Below are positions 32,144-43,560 of a stretch of 64,000 nucleotides of DNA, in pieces. Origin of the DNA: Okapia johnstoni. Its lineage: Eukaryota > Chordata > Mammalia > Artiodactyla > Giraffidae. A program made the translations under genes and the position numbers. Under the pieces are notes generated by a model, which was not told the origin of the DNA, did not search any database, and saw only the letters and a program-made list of their open reading frames with translations. Within the stretch, counting starts at the first letter, position 1, and every line of letters starts with the position of its first letter. The DNA lies in the NCBI GenBank assembly GCA_024291935.2, contig CM044320.1, forward strand, positions 47,062,001-47,126,000, given 5' to 3'.

Positions 32144-33524
32144 AAATGTCAGTACTCCCTGTGTTTCTGGAACAAATACAGATCTCCATGGAATAGACAT
32201 TTTTCCCCCATAGGAAGAGAATGGGGAAAACATTCAGGGTTCCAACTAGCTGGCATCTTTAGTATTTGTCTGGGGATTTGGATAGGTGCTGAGTATGAAA
32301 GGAGGTAAGGTAGAGAAAGAGGTTCACACAGGATATGAAAGAGAAAGGCTAGGTCGGGTAGCAGTAGACAGTAGCTGAAGTCCTAGGATATGGGCCAAGA
32401 AGTCATTTGGGGCAGAGGGAGTTGGAAAGTCACCTTGTGCCAGAGGTTGGGTTGAAGATTTAAAACACAAAAATCATTTGGTGTTCTCGAGTATAGAGGA
32501 TAGTGAAGACTAGCCTGGCATGGCTTCTGTGGAAGACATAAATAGAGAAAAACTCTAATAATAGCAGAGAAATGAGATGAGTAAAGAAAAACTCTAATAA
32601 AACTCCGGTAATTGGTAGGAAAGGAGACCATTAAAAAAAAAAAGAATGAAAAGGGAGGAACCTTAAACTCTGAGCAAGGTTACCAACGATAGCAAAAACA
32701 GTCATCACGTAGGACAGCTCTGATATGTAGCCATTGCTGAATAAATACTTTGATTGCTTGATTTATTGATTGGGAAAAGGGAGGGAGGTGAATGGAATAA
32801 ACCAATGAAGTATGTTCAAAGAAACCACACCCCATCTGCTTGGGTTGCTCCTGTCAACTTTCCCACCTTCCGTCTCATCTGACTCAGCTCTGGTCCCGAT
32901 CCCAGGTCAACATGCCCTGATGCCCCTCCACTCCAAGTAGCATGAAACACTAGAATCATATGAAAAGTCTGAAAAATCAATAGTTATTCTTTCTGTATAT
33001 GTCCGTGATCTCTTTTCCTGGGGTCCCAAGCACTCTCCTGGCCTTGTATCAGCATTCTCCTTCTCTCCCCATGTTCTTACCCCCAGTCCACAACTCTGTT
33101 GTCGGTCTTTAAGTACAGTTTCCAAGGACATAGGGTACAGTCATGGTGCAAATCATAGATAGTGACTAATGCATGGAAAGGCCATTCCACTGACCCTGTA
33201 GGTCCATTCAGCTGATGTGATCGTCCCTCTTGCTCCACTACTCCCTGCAAAACACACTCCACACTTTGTAGTCATTTGGCCAATATGATTTCCCTAGGGG
33301 AAGGTGACATTTCTTTCTTCCAAAAAGTGTGAAAGGTGTGCTACTGTCCAGCAAACTAGCAAATTCATTTGTAGAAATAGTTCCAAGATATATTTTAAAT
33401 CTTACAGCCTGTAAGTCCTATGAATTACTAATAATTAGTCCCACCAATAGTAATCATCTGAAAAGACTTAATTGGATGATCAGGGTGATGTGTATAATGG
33501 TGATGATGATGACGATGATCACTC
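32144..33524. other. unique sequence, nothing recognised
   Basis: A near-duplicate 'agaaaaactctaataa' occurs twice about 45 bp apart (about 32545 and 32585). A (GAT)n-like run lies at 33500-33520. No gene signal seen. Confidence 0.45.
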
Positions 33525-33845
33525 CTGCCACACGTTGGGGTCTGTCCATAGCACTTTTCGTACATAATCACATTTATACTTGATGACAACCATGCAAGGT
33601 ACTACTGTTCCCATTTTACAGATGAAATATCAGAGCTTTGAAAGCTTAACACATTTGTCCAAGAGGACACAGTTAGTAAATATTTGCAAAAAGCTTAGAA
33701 CAGTGCTTGGCAGATGAGAAGCACTGTGTGTTTGCTAAAAAACAAAAACACCCACAAAAAAAACAGGGTAAGTGAGTTTCAGGACCAAAATTTGAACCCA
33801 TCTCTTTAACCCTAAAGCTGGTGCTCTTTCGATGGCATTAAACTG
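33525..33845 (-). mobile_element. MIR: MIR remnant, interrupted
   Basis: Reversed MIR words 'ccattttacagatgaaatatcagagctttgaaagc' and, further right, 'aatttgaacccatctctttaacc'. The middle (33680-33770) holds 'gcttagaacagtgcttggcag', a forward MIR/L2-like end, plus A-rich sequence. Confidence 0.6.
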
Positions 33846-34436
33846 CTCTCAACCATGTTGCCCGTTCTGTGGGCTGCCCTGTGTGAAGTACTGGGGTGGG
33901 AGCAGCATGGGAAAGTGTAAAAATTAGGTCAACAGCCTTTGAATCTTTCTTCCTCTTCCCCTTCTTTTCTTTCCTGCTCCTCCTTCCTCTGTTCCTTGCT
34001 TTTGTGAATAGGTACCAAGCACTTCTCACACGTCAGGCTCTAAGATCGGCACCTGGGAAGCATGGTCGCTCCCCTCAAGGTGTTCCTGGCTCCACACTTC
34101 AGTGGGTTTATAATTTCATTGTAGAGCTTGAACAAATAGAAAACTATACCAGAATAAAACCAAATGGACAACAACTGTGAGTGGTATGATACACACTAGA
34201 AGTAGTATTTAATTCAGAGAATGGAGAGAAAGATTTGCAAAGAATAAGAGGCAAGCAGAAAGTGACACTTTAAAGAGCATTTTCCCCTCCCACAAGACAG
34301 ATATTATTCTGTGATTTTTTTTCTGACACTAAAATAATTTAGTTTCATTGCCCAAATTGTTTAAGCCACAGAAGAATCTAAAGAAGCAAGGAAAATCAAA
34401 CAAAGAATATTCCTGTAAGTATCATAGATAGAGGGT
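33846..34436. other. unique sequence with a pyrimidine tract
   Basis: A CTTCC-rich tract lies at 33944-33996. Nothing else was recognised. Confidence 0.45.
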
Positions 34437-34485
34437 CTTCCTGGGTAGCTCAGCTGGTAAAGAATCCACCTGCAATGCAGGAGTC
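34437..34485 (+). mobile_element. Bov-tA: head-only Bov-tA fragment abutting BovB
   Basis: The sequence 'gtcttcctgggtagctcagctggtaaagaatccacctgcaatgcagga' is only the tRNA-Glu-like head of Bov-tA. It stops at nearly the same place as the head-only copy at 1064-1118 and is joined directly to a BovB in the opposite orientation. Confidence 0.8.
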
Positions 34486-34489
34486 AGTC

Positions 34490-35829
34490 AGTTGCTCAGT
34501 GCAGTCACTCAGTCGAGTCTGACTCTTTGTGACCCCATGGACTGCAGCACACCAGGCCCCCCTGTCCATCACCAATTCCTGGAGTTTACTCAAACTCATG
34601 TCCATTGAGTCGGTGATACCATCCAACCATCTTATCCTCTGTCATCTGCTGCTTATCCTGCCTTCAGTCTTTCCCAGCATCAGGGTCTTTTCAGTTCTTT
34701 GCATCAGGTGGCCAAAGTATTGGAGTTTCAGCTGCAACATCAGTCCTTCCAATGAATAATCAGGACTGACTTCCTTTAGGATGGACTGGTTGGATCTCCT
34801 TGCAGTCCAAGGGACTCTCAAGAGTCTTCTCCAACACCACAGTTCAAAAGCATCAATTCTTCAGCACTCAGCTTTCTTTATAGTCCAACTCTCACATCCA
34901 TACATGACTACTGGAAAAACCATAGCTTTGGCTAGATGGACCTTTGTTGGCAAAGTAAAATCTCTGCTTTTTAATATGCTGTCTAGGTTGGTCATAGCTT
35001 TTCTTCCGAGAAGCAAGTGTCTTTTAATTTCATGGCTTTAGTCACCATCTGCAGATATTTTGGAGACCCCAAAAACAAAGTCTCTCACTGTTTCCACTGT
35101 TTCCCCATCTATCTGCCATGAAGTGATGGGACAGATGCCATGATCTTTGTTTTCTGAATGTTGAGCTTTAAGCCAACTTTTTCACTCTCCTCTTTCACTT
35201 TCATCAAGAGGCTCTTTAGTTCTTCACTTTCTGCCATAAGGGTGGTGTCATCTACATATCTGAGGTTATTGATATTTCTCCCGGCAATCTTGATTCCAGC
35301 TTGTGCTTCATCCAGCCTGTCATTTTCCATGATATACTCTGCATGTAAGTTAAATAAGCAGGATGACAGTATACAGCCTTGAAGTATTCCTTTCCCTATT
35401 TTGGAACCAGTCTGTTGTTCCATGTCCAGTTCTTACTGTTGCTTCTTGACCTGTATACAGCTTTCTCAGAAGGCAGGTAAGGTGGTCTGGTATTCCCATT
35501 TCTTGAGGAATTTTCCACAGTAGTTGTGATCCACACAGTCAAAGGCTTTGGTGTAATCAATAAAGCAGAAGTAGATGTTTTTCTGGAACTGTCTTGATTT
35601 TTTGATGATCCAACAGATGTTGGCAATTTGATCTCTGGTTCCTCTGCCTTTTCTAAATCCAGCTTGAACATCTAGAAATTCACAGTTCATGTATTGTTGA
35701 AGCCTGGCTTGGAGAATTTTGAGCATTCATTTGCTCGTGTGTGAAGTGAATGCAATTGTGCGATAGTTTGGACATTTTTTGGCATTGCCTTTCTTTGGGA
35801 TTGGAATGAAAACTGACCTTTTCTAGTCC
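34490..35829 (-). mobile_element. BovB: BovB LINE, 5'-truncated, antisense
   Basis: Reversed BovB from its 3' terminus ('gcagtcactcagtcgagtctgac') back to the start of the reverse transcriptase palm region ('aaaactgaccttttctagtcct'). On the minus strand the frames 35109-35423 (104 codons, with Tyr-Val-Asp-Asp in place of the usual box) and 35466-35726 (86 codons, with the 'FIDYTKAFDCVDH' motif A) are separate, so the coding region is broken. The clean right edge at 35829 with unrelated sequence beyond is a 5' truncation. Confidence 0.93.
35109..35726 (-). pseudogene. BovB reverse transcriptase remnant, frameshifted
   Basis: Two minus-strand open parts cover RT motifs: the fingers/palm segment with 'QAGFRKGRGTRDQIAN' and motif A, and, after a frame change near 35430-35470, the segment from 'GILQGCILSSCLFNL' through the active-site box. 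The active-site box reads Tyr-Val-Asp-Asp where the other copies read Tyr-Ala-Asp-Asp. No intact enzyme can be made from this copy. Confidence 0.88.
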
Positions 35830-36289
35830 TCATACACTAATTCTTCCTCAAGCTCCATAGTTAGTGTTTTGAGATAAGTGGTGAGATTCTCATTCTACAG
35901 GTCATATCTCTTGCCTAGTTCTTCCAATCAGACACAGTCTCTGACCCAAACCTGGGACATATGTGCCCAAGGGCATCTCAGGGTTATCCTGAGAAGTGAC
36001 TTCCTGCCACCTGCCAATGCTGGCAGCCTGCTGTCTGGCCCCGTCAGCTGGAAGATCTGAGCCTTTTGCACTCCCTGCTCACAATTACTTGTCTGCAAAC
36101 ATTTGCCAACTGGCTGAACTTTCTCTCAGGTTACCTCCTTCTTAGAGGATGGCTAGGGCCCACCAGCATCACAGAGCAGGTGCTCGCCTGCACAAACTAT
36201 GACAACGTCTCCAAAAACCTCTAAATTGGAACTCCTGATGTGTATCAGTCTCCACCCAAACCCCCGTAAGCAACATTGCAGATAAAATA
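35830..36289. other. unique sequence, nothing recognised
   Basis: No repeat family or gene signal recognised. Confidence 0.45.
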
Positions 36290-36368
36290 TTTGTTTGGCC
36301 AAAAAGTTCATTTGAGTTTTTCAGTAACATGTTATGAAAAACCCAAACAAACTTTTTGGCCAACCCGA
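36290..36368. mobile_element. palindromic mariner remnant (MITE-like)
   Basis: A 79-bp palindrome: 'tttggccaaaaagttcatttgagtttttcagtaac' pairs with 'gttatgaaaaacccaaacaaactttttggcca'. Flanked by TA at 36288-36289 and 36369-36370. Of the three copies here it keeps the longest paired arms. Confidence 0.9.
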
Positions 36369-36399
36369 TATATCCAGAAATTGAGCACTTTCCACAAGT

Positions 36400-37085
36400 T
36401 CACTGCTAAACCACTTGATTCAAACCACCATCACCTCTTACCGGCTGTCACAGTCATTTCTTCACTGGTCTTTCTGCTCCACCCTTGCATCTCTTCAGAA
36501 TACTCTCCACACAGCAATCAGACTGATCCTGTGAGCATGCAATATAACCCAACACCTCTCAACCCACTCCCTCCAATGACTTCCTCTTCTCACTCACAGT
36601 AAAAAGCTGAAGTCCTTATATCAGCCTAGAAGACCCTTCCCGATCTGGCCTGTCATAGCTTTCTCTCAGGGCCTACCTCCCTGCTTTCTCACCCTGCACC
36701 AGACGTTGTTCTTTCATCACCCCACCAGGCTGGTTGCCACCTCAGAGCCTTGACTGGTGCTTCCCCTTCCTGGAACATGCATCTCTAAGATAGCCACACA
36801 GCTGGCCCTCCTATATCCTCCAGGTTTTTCATCAAATGTTGAGGGTGTTCCTCACAGTCCTACTAAGAACAACCCTCTATTCATATTCTCTATCTCCCTT
36901 TTCTGATTTACTTCTTTTCATGGAACTTATTACCATCCAACATTTTCTACAACACATGCACACACACACACATACACACACACACACAGAGGTTTACTCC
37001 TAAATTCCCAGAAGCTGCATAGGGCTTGGCACTTAATAGGTGCTCAATAAAAATATTTGTTGAATAAGTGAATGAATGAATAAGT
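36400..37085 (+). mobile_element. L2: L2 LINE 3' region
   Basis: L2 landmarks occur in order: 'cactccctccaatgacttcctcttctcactcacagtaaaa', 'gatctggcctgtcatagc', 'ttgccacctcagagccttgactggtgcttccccttcctggaacatg', 'ggcacttaataggtgctcaataaaaatatttgttgaat'. A CA microsatellite (36957-36990) replaces part of the 3' UTR. Confidence 0.8.
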
Positions 37086-37989
37086 GGAAATAGTGGTTGA
37101 AACCTTGCCCTAAATTGCCCTCCCAAGTCTCAAAGGAAATAGAAATGCCTTGATGGACACAGAAAGTCCAGTACCCTGTGTGTCAGGCATGCTGGTTCTA
37201 CCTTCTTATGAATTCTGAAATGCATTTATTGTGGATCCTCCACAAGTCACACTGCCTGTTTCTTTTTAACAAGGAGTGAGTGGTCACAAACAAACAGAAA
37301 GAAGAGCTGGCAGAATGGAAAAGCAAAGTTGTTTGTACCCCATTGGCTTGGCCCCTTGAGAATTCCAAGAATTTCAAGCTATGGTTGTGGCTTTTCCTCT
37401 AGCCTGACCCATACTTTGCTCCTTTCACAGAATTTCACAGGAAAAAATAGCAATAATTTTTATATATAAAACCATGGCCACCCTAAGCAGACATGAGGGC
37501 TGTGTGTACAAATACAAAATGAAGTAAAGGATTAAGGCAATTTGTTAGATAACAAAACACCCAGAATCTACCAACTAGATGGTTTGTTCAAACTAAAAAT
37601 TCTCTAAAATTTCCTCATTTGTCCACTTCATTTTGAAACTACACCTTTAATGGCCAGTTCACGTGTTCTCAAAAACACAGACATCTGTCACACCTCTGTT
37701 AGGTAAGGTAATTTCCATCTAAATCTCCCTATACAAATGTTAAAGTGCTTGTGTTATTAGTTTCCTACAGAGTTGAAATACAGATGTCTTGGGCTACAAA
37801 ACATAGTCATGATGATATTAGAGTCAGAAAAACTAGAGGGGCTTATCTTTTCATCCAGTGAGTGTCAAATCTCAAACCCTAGCCGAGCCTCTACCCACTT
37901 TAATTGACATAAGTTTTTTTGGCCAGATTTGGTTTCCCCAGAAGTTCACAATATGAACCACAGCACAAAATATTTAATCCACTAACTTC
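37086..37989. other. unique sequence, nothing recognised
   Basis: No repeat family or gene signal recognised. Confidence 0.45.
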
Positions 37990-38194
37990 TGAACAGTACA
38001 AAAAGACAAAAAGATATAACACTGAAAGATGAACCCACCATGTCCATAGGTGACCAATAGGCTACTGGAGAAGAGTGGAGAAATAGCTGCAGAAGGAATG
38101 AAGAGGCTGAGCCAAAGCAGAAACAACGCCCAGTTGTGGATGTGTCAGGTGGTGAAAGTAGTCTGATGTGGTAAAGAACAATATTGCATAGGAA

Positions 38195-40746
38195 CCTGGA
38201 ATATTAGGTCCATGAATCAAGGCAAATTGGAAGGGGTCAAACAGATGGCAAGAGTGAACATTGACATTTAGGAATTAGTGAACTAAAATGGAAAGGAAAG
38301 GGCAAATTTAATTCAGATGACCATTAAATCTGCTACCACAGGCAAGAATTCCTTAGAAGAAATGGAGTAGCCCTCACAGTCAACAAAAGAGTCCTAAATG
38401 CAGTACTTGGGACTTCATTTCTCAAAAGCAACTGAATTATTTCTGTTCATTTCCAAGGCAAATCATTCAATATCACAGCAATCCAAGTCTATGCCCCAAC
38501 CACTAATGCCAAAGAAGCTGAAGTTGAACAGTTCTATGAAGACCTACAAGACCTTCTAGAATTAATACCAAAAAAAATCACATGTCCTTTTCATCATAGG
38601 GGACTGAAATGCAAAAGTAGGAAGTCAAGAGATACCAGAGTAACAGGCAAGTTTGGCCTTGGAGTACAAAATGAAGCAGGGCAAAAGCTAACAGAGGTTT
38701 GCCAGGAGAACAGACTGGTCATAACAAACACCTTCGTCCAACAACACAAGAGATGACTCTCCACATGGAATCACCATATGGTCAATACTGAAAGAAAGTG
38801 AGAGTGAAAGTGAAGTCACTCAGATGTGTCTGACTCTTTGCTACCCCATGGACTGCAGTCCACCAGGCTCCTTCGTCCATGGGATTTTCCAGGTAACAAT
38901 ACTAGAGCGGTTTGCCATTTCCTTCTCCAGGGGATCTTCCCAACCCAGGGATTGAACCTGGGTCTCCTGCATTGTAGGGAGACTCCAGACTGTCTGAGCC
39001 ACTAGGGAAATCTAATACCGAAATCAGATTGATTATATTTTTTGTAGCTGAAGATGGAGAAGCTCTATACAGTCAGCTAAAACAAGATTGGGAGCTGACT
39101 ATGGCTCAGATCATGAACTCCTTATTGCCATATTCAGACTTAAATTGAAGAAAGTAGGGGAAAACCGTAGGCCATTTAAATATTACCTGAATCAAATCCC
39201 TTATGATTATACAGTGGAAGTGAGAAATAGATTCAGGGATTAGATCTGATAGATGGAGCGCCTAAAGAACTATGGACAGAGGTTCGTGACATTGTACAGG
39301 AAGCGGTGATCAAAACCAACCCCAAGAAAAAGAAATGCAAAAAGAAAAAATGGTTGTCTGAAGAGGCTTTACAAATAGCTGCAAAAAGAAGAGAAGCAAA
39401 AGGCAAAGGAGAAAAAAAGATATAACCATCTGAATACAGAGTTCTGAAGAATAGCAAGGAGAGATAAGAAAGCCTTCCTCAGTGATCAATGCAGAGAAAT
39501 AGATGAAAACAATAGAATGGGAAAGACTAGAGATCTCTTCGAGAAAATTAGAGATACCAAGGGAGAATTTCATGCAAAGATGAGCACAATAAAGGACAGA
39601 AATGGTATGGACCTAAGAGAAGCAGAAGATATTAAGAAGAGGTGGTAAGAATAAATAAAGGAGCTATACAAAAAAGATCTTCATAACCCAGATAACCACA
39701 ATGGTATGATCAATCACCTAGAACCAGACGTCCTAGAGTATGAAGCCAAGTGGGCCTTAGGAAGCATCATTATGAACAAAGCTAGTGTAAGTGATGGAAT
39801 TCCAGCTGAGCTATTTCAAATCCTAACAAGTGATGCTGTTAAAGTGTTTTCAGTATTGACTCTATATGCCAGCAAATTTGGACAACTCAGCAGTGGCCAC
39901 AGGACTGGAAAAGGTCAATTTTCATTCCATTCCCAAGGAAGGGCAATGCCAAAGAATGTTCAAACTAACGCACAATTGCATTCATTCCACACACTTGCAA
40001 GGTACCATACAAAATCTTCAAGCTAGGCTTCAATAGCATGTTAACCGTGAACTTCCAGATGTTCAAGCTGGATTTACGAAAGGCAGAGGAACCAGAGATC
40101 AAATTGCCAACATCTGTTGGATCATCAAAAAAGCAAGAGAGTTCCAGAAAAACATCTACTTCTGCTTTATTGACTATGCCAAAGCCTTTGACTGTGGATC
40201 ACAACAAACTGTGGAAAATTCCTCAAGAGATGGGAATACCAGACCACCTTACCACCTTTCTCACCTCCTGAGAAACCTGTGTGCAGGTAAGAAGCAACAG
40301 TTAGAACCAGACGTGGAACAATGGACTGGTCCCAAATTGGGAAAGAAGTATGTCAAGGCTGTATATTGTCACCCTGATTATTTAACTTATATGCAGAGTA
40401 CATCATGCAGAATGCCAGGCTGGATGAAGCACAAGCTGGAATCAAGATTGCCAGGAGAAATAACAATAACCTCAGATATGCAGATAATACCACCCTAAGG
40501 GTAGGAAGTACAGAGTAACTAAAGAGACTCTTGATGAATGTGAAAGTAGAAAATGAAAAAGCTGGCTTAAAAGTCAGCATTCAGAAAACTAAGATCATGG
40601 CATCGGGTCCCATCACTTCATGGCAAATAGTTGGAGAAACAATGGAAATAGTGACAGACTTTATTTTCTTGGGCTCCAAAATCACTGCGAACAGTGATTG
40701 CAGCCAGGAAGTAAAAGAAGCTTGCTCCTTGGAAGAAAAACTATGA
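38195..40746 (+). pseudogene. BovB endonuclease-reverse transcriptase remnant
   Basis: Recognisable pieces of the single BovB polyprotein: the endonuclease start ('GTWNIRSMNQGKLEG' in broken frame near 38197), 'GDWNAKVG'-type sequence near 38606 (here the Trp codon is a stop, tga), the Lys-rich linker at 39300-39420, the 'QAGFTKGRGTRDQIAN' segment near 40060, motif A near 40165, and the active-site box region at 40475-40490 where tatgcagataat reads Tyr-Ala-Asp-Asn, so the second catalytic Asp is altered. Inactive. Confidence 0.88.
38794..39013 (-). mobile_element. Bov-tA: Bov-tA SINE inside BovB, with target duplication
   Basis: Reversed Bov-tA with a 'gaaagtgagagtgaaagtgaagtcactcag' tail. 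Direct repeats aatactgaaa (38784-38793) and aataccgaaa (39014-39023) differ once; the host BovB reads across the junction ('ggtcaatac...cgaaatcagattga'). Confidence 0.95.
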
Positions 40747-41257
40747 CAAACCCAGACAGCGTATTAAAAAGCAGAGACATCACGTTGCTGACAAAGATCC
40801 TTATAGTCAAAGCTATAGTTTTTCCAGTAGTCAGGTATGGATGTGAGAGCTGAACCATAAAAAAGGCTGATTACTAAAGAATTGATGGCTTTGAACTGCG
40901 GTGCTGGAGAAGACTCTTGAGAGTCCCTTGGAGTGCAAGGAGATCAAACCATTCAATCCTAAAGGAAATCAATTCTGAATATTTATTGGAAGGACTGATG
41001 CTAAAGCTGAAGCTCCAATACTTTGGCTGCCTGATGAGAATAACTGACTCATTGGAAAAGACCCTGATGTTGGGAAAGTTTGAAGGCGGGAGGAGAAGGT
41101 TATGACAGAGGGCAAGATGGTTGGATGGCATCACTGAATCAATGGACATGAGTTTGAGCAAGCTCCTGAAAATAGTGAAGGACAGGGAAGCCTGGCATGC
41201 TGCAGTCCCTGGGGTCAAAAAAATTTGGACACGACTTAGGGACTGAACAATAACAAC

Positions 41258-43114
41258 AGACTTCTGGAACATTTATATTAGCTAAAGGTTTTGATATACA
41301 GTACTATACTGAGAAACCTTTATTCATTCCCTCTGTCAATCCATGAACATTCTACTATTACCTTCTAGGTTTCTTATCTAGGTTTCTTCTAAGAAGTAAT
41401 TTAACAATGATATAATAATTATTATACAAATATAAATAATACAATAATTATAACACTACTAATGAATATTAAAATATTTATATTAATCATATAAATATTA
41501 TAGTAATGATAGCAGTATAGGAATAGCTGTTATTTATCTTTTTAATTTTCACAAACAACCCATGATGTTGATATTTTTATTATCCCCATTTTACTGATGA
41601 GAAAACCGAAGCTTGGAGAAATGAAATTATGTGCCTTAAGTCAAACAACTGATATTTTAAGCTGCTAGGACCCCTTCTCTCTCTCACTCTTGCTCTGATG
41701 ATTCAAATATTCTCACCTCTAGAATGTGCTTGATCGTTTCCCACACTGATTGTTCACCATATCCTTCTGGAAATGATGAACTTATACATATGTTCTTTCT
41801 CCTGATTCATCCCCCAAATTCACTCCCCAAGCCCCAACTCTGGTGCCCCCTCTTCTGTGAGGGCCTACACAGTACTCACAAGCAGGATTAGTCACCCTCT
41901 CTTCAGTGTTCCTATTATGTCTTATATGGACTTCTTTTATTGTACTTTTCACTTTGTCCCAGAAATATGCTCCCTGTCTGTCCCTTGAACTCAGCTTTTT
42001 AGCTTTTCTTACCCACATCTGTGTCTCCAGTGCATGGTACAGTGCCCAGTTCAGAATAGGTGCTATATGAAGGATAGTTTTATAAATGTAATGTGTTTCC
42101 CCAAAACAAGAAATGGCTCTTCTGTGTCTTTCGTCCTTGCCTGCTACTCCTTCTTCCCAGACCCCTAGTGCTGTGGGGTCTCCCTAGTTGATAATTGAGT
42201 GAGATGTCCAATGGCTGATTTCCCCCAAAGCAGAAATAACCCAGGTTGTACCACCAAAGATGCTTAGCTTTGGCCTTGTTATGCCAAAGGGCAAGTTAGG
42301 ATTGAGCTAGCAAAATCTATTGCCCCCCTCTACCTATCATGAAGGGTAGTGCTTGGCTTGCGGGTAAAAGGTCAGAAATGGTGACTCCATGTATGTGCAT
42401 ATAGACACTCATGTATGGTGGTCATTCCCTTCAGCTCAATTTATTTATCTTTCAATATTTGTTCATTGTCTTCTGTATTCCATGCATTGGGCTTGGTGCT
42501 GGGAATACAATTTATACAAATAATGGAAAGGTCAGATAATGGTCCCTGTCCTCATGGAGCATACAGCTGACTGGGGGTAGGGAAGGATATGACCATTGAT
42601 TTTATTCTCTGATGAGTTATCCAGATCTGTCAGATCATGATTCCTCATTACTTATCAGCCAGTAACCTCCACACTTCTCTCTGCCACCACAGTCTCTGTT
42701 CTAGGCTCTTCCTTCAGGTTTGAGGCCAGACATAAAAACCACATGTAGTGGCTGGGCTGCACCTCAGTGGCTCAAAAAATGGTAAAGGAAACTATGTCTG
42801 TAGCTGATAACCAATATTTACTGAGTGGTGATCACACACCAGGCATCTCCTCATGGACTGCATCATTTAATTATCACAATGAGCACTGAGGTAGATGCTC
42901 TCATTAAGCCTGCTTTGATGCCAAAAATTGCTAATGATATTTAAATAGCCTAAGGAATCTTCCCAATATTGAACAGCTAGTAAATTAAGAGGATGGAATT
43001 AAGATCCAGACTGTTAGAACCCAACCCCTTATGCGCTCAACCATAACTACACTGCTGCCCTCAGTTCCAGTGGCAACAAAGGAGTCCAGCAAGTTGCATC
43101 CATGTCAGTTTATC
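41258..43114. other. unique sequence with AT-rich tract and MIR/L2 relics
   Basis: AT-rich low complexity at 41398-41515. A reversed MIR is likely at 41535-41670 ('ccccattttactgatgagaaaaccgaagcttgg'). 41680-42080 ends in an L2-like 'gtgcatggtacagtgcccagttcagaataggtgctatatga'. 42440-42600 ('gtattccatgcattgggcttggtgctgggaatac') resembles an ancient repeat of uncertain family. A reversed MIR is likely at 42800-43065. No gene signal seen. Confidence 0.5.
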
Positions 43115-43216
43115 TTTTGTAAAAATTTGTTTTATTGAAATATAGTTAATTTACAATGTTGTGTTAATTTCTGTTGTATAACAAAGTAATTGAGTTATAT
43201 ATATATATATATATGC

Positions 43217-43274
<58 letters not shown>

Positions 43275-43560
43275 TTATTTTCCATATTCTTTTCCAGTAT
43301 AGTTTATCACAGCATATTGAATATAGTTCCCTGTGCTATATAGTGAGTCATTTATCCATTCTACATATAATAGTTTGTGTCTACTAATCCTAAATTCCCA
43401 ATCCATTCCTCCTTACTCTCTCCTTGGCAACCACAAGTCTGTTCTCTATATCTGTGAATCTGTTTCTGTTTCATAGATCAGTTCATTTGTGTCATATTTT
43501 AGATTTCAATTATAAGTGCTATAATATGGTATTTGTCTTTCTCATGTCAGTGTATCTTAA
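43115..43560 (-). mobile_element. L1_BT: artiodactyl L1 3' UTR, 5'-truncated
   Basis: Reversed L1 3' end: 'ttgttttattgaaatatagttaatttacaatgttgtgttaatttctg' through 'catattgaatatagttccctgtgctatatag' and 'ctctccttggcaaccacaag'. It contains a TA/CA microsatellite. Confidence 0.88.
43196..43274 (+). repeat. compound (TA)n(CA)n microsatellite
   Basis: About 27 TA dinucleotides with small interruptions followed by about 11 CA units, inside an L1 3' UTR that carries a shorter TA run in other copies. Likely length-polymorphic. Confidence 0.95.

Larger units (their letters stand above)
37990..41257 (+). mobile_element. BovB: BovB LINE, nearly complete body, heavily mutated
   Basis: Starts at 'gaacagtacaaaaagac' in the N-terminal coding region and runs to the 3' end 'gggactgaacaataacaac'. 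It covers the endonuclease (38195-39120), linker and reverse transcriptase. A Bov-tA at 38794-39013 interrupts the endonuclease. Many frameshifts and stops are present (for example 'ttagg' in place of 'ttctagg' near 38270). The longest open pieces are about 75-106 codons: 39706-40026, 40038-40271 and 40531-40746. Together with the reversed BovB at 34490-35829 it forms a long inverted repeat separated by about 4 kb. Confidence 0.95.

Noticed and set aside
43196..43274. CRISPR-like or minisatellite array
   Set aside because: Dinucleotide repeat only; no spacers and a eukaryotic setting.
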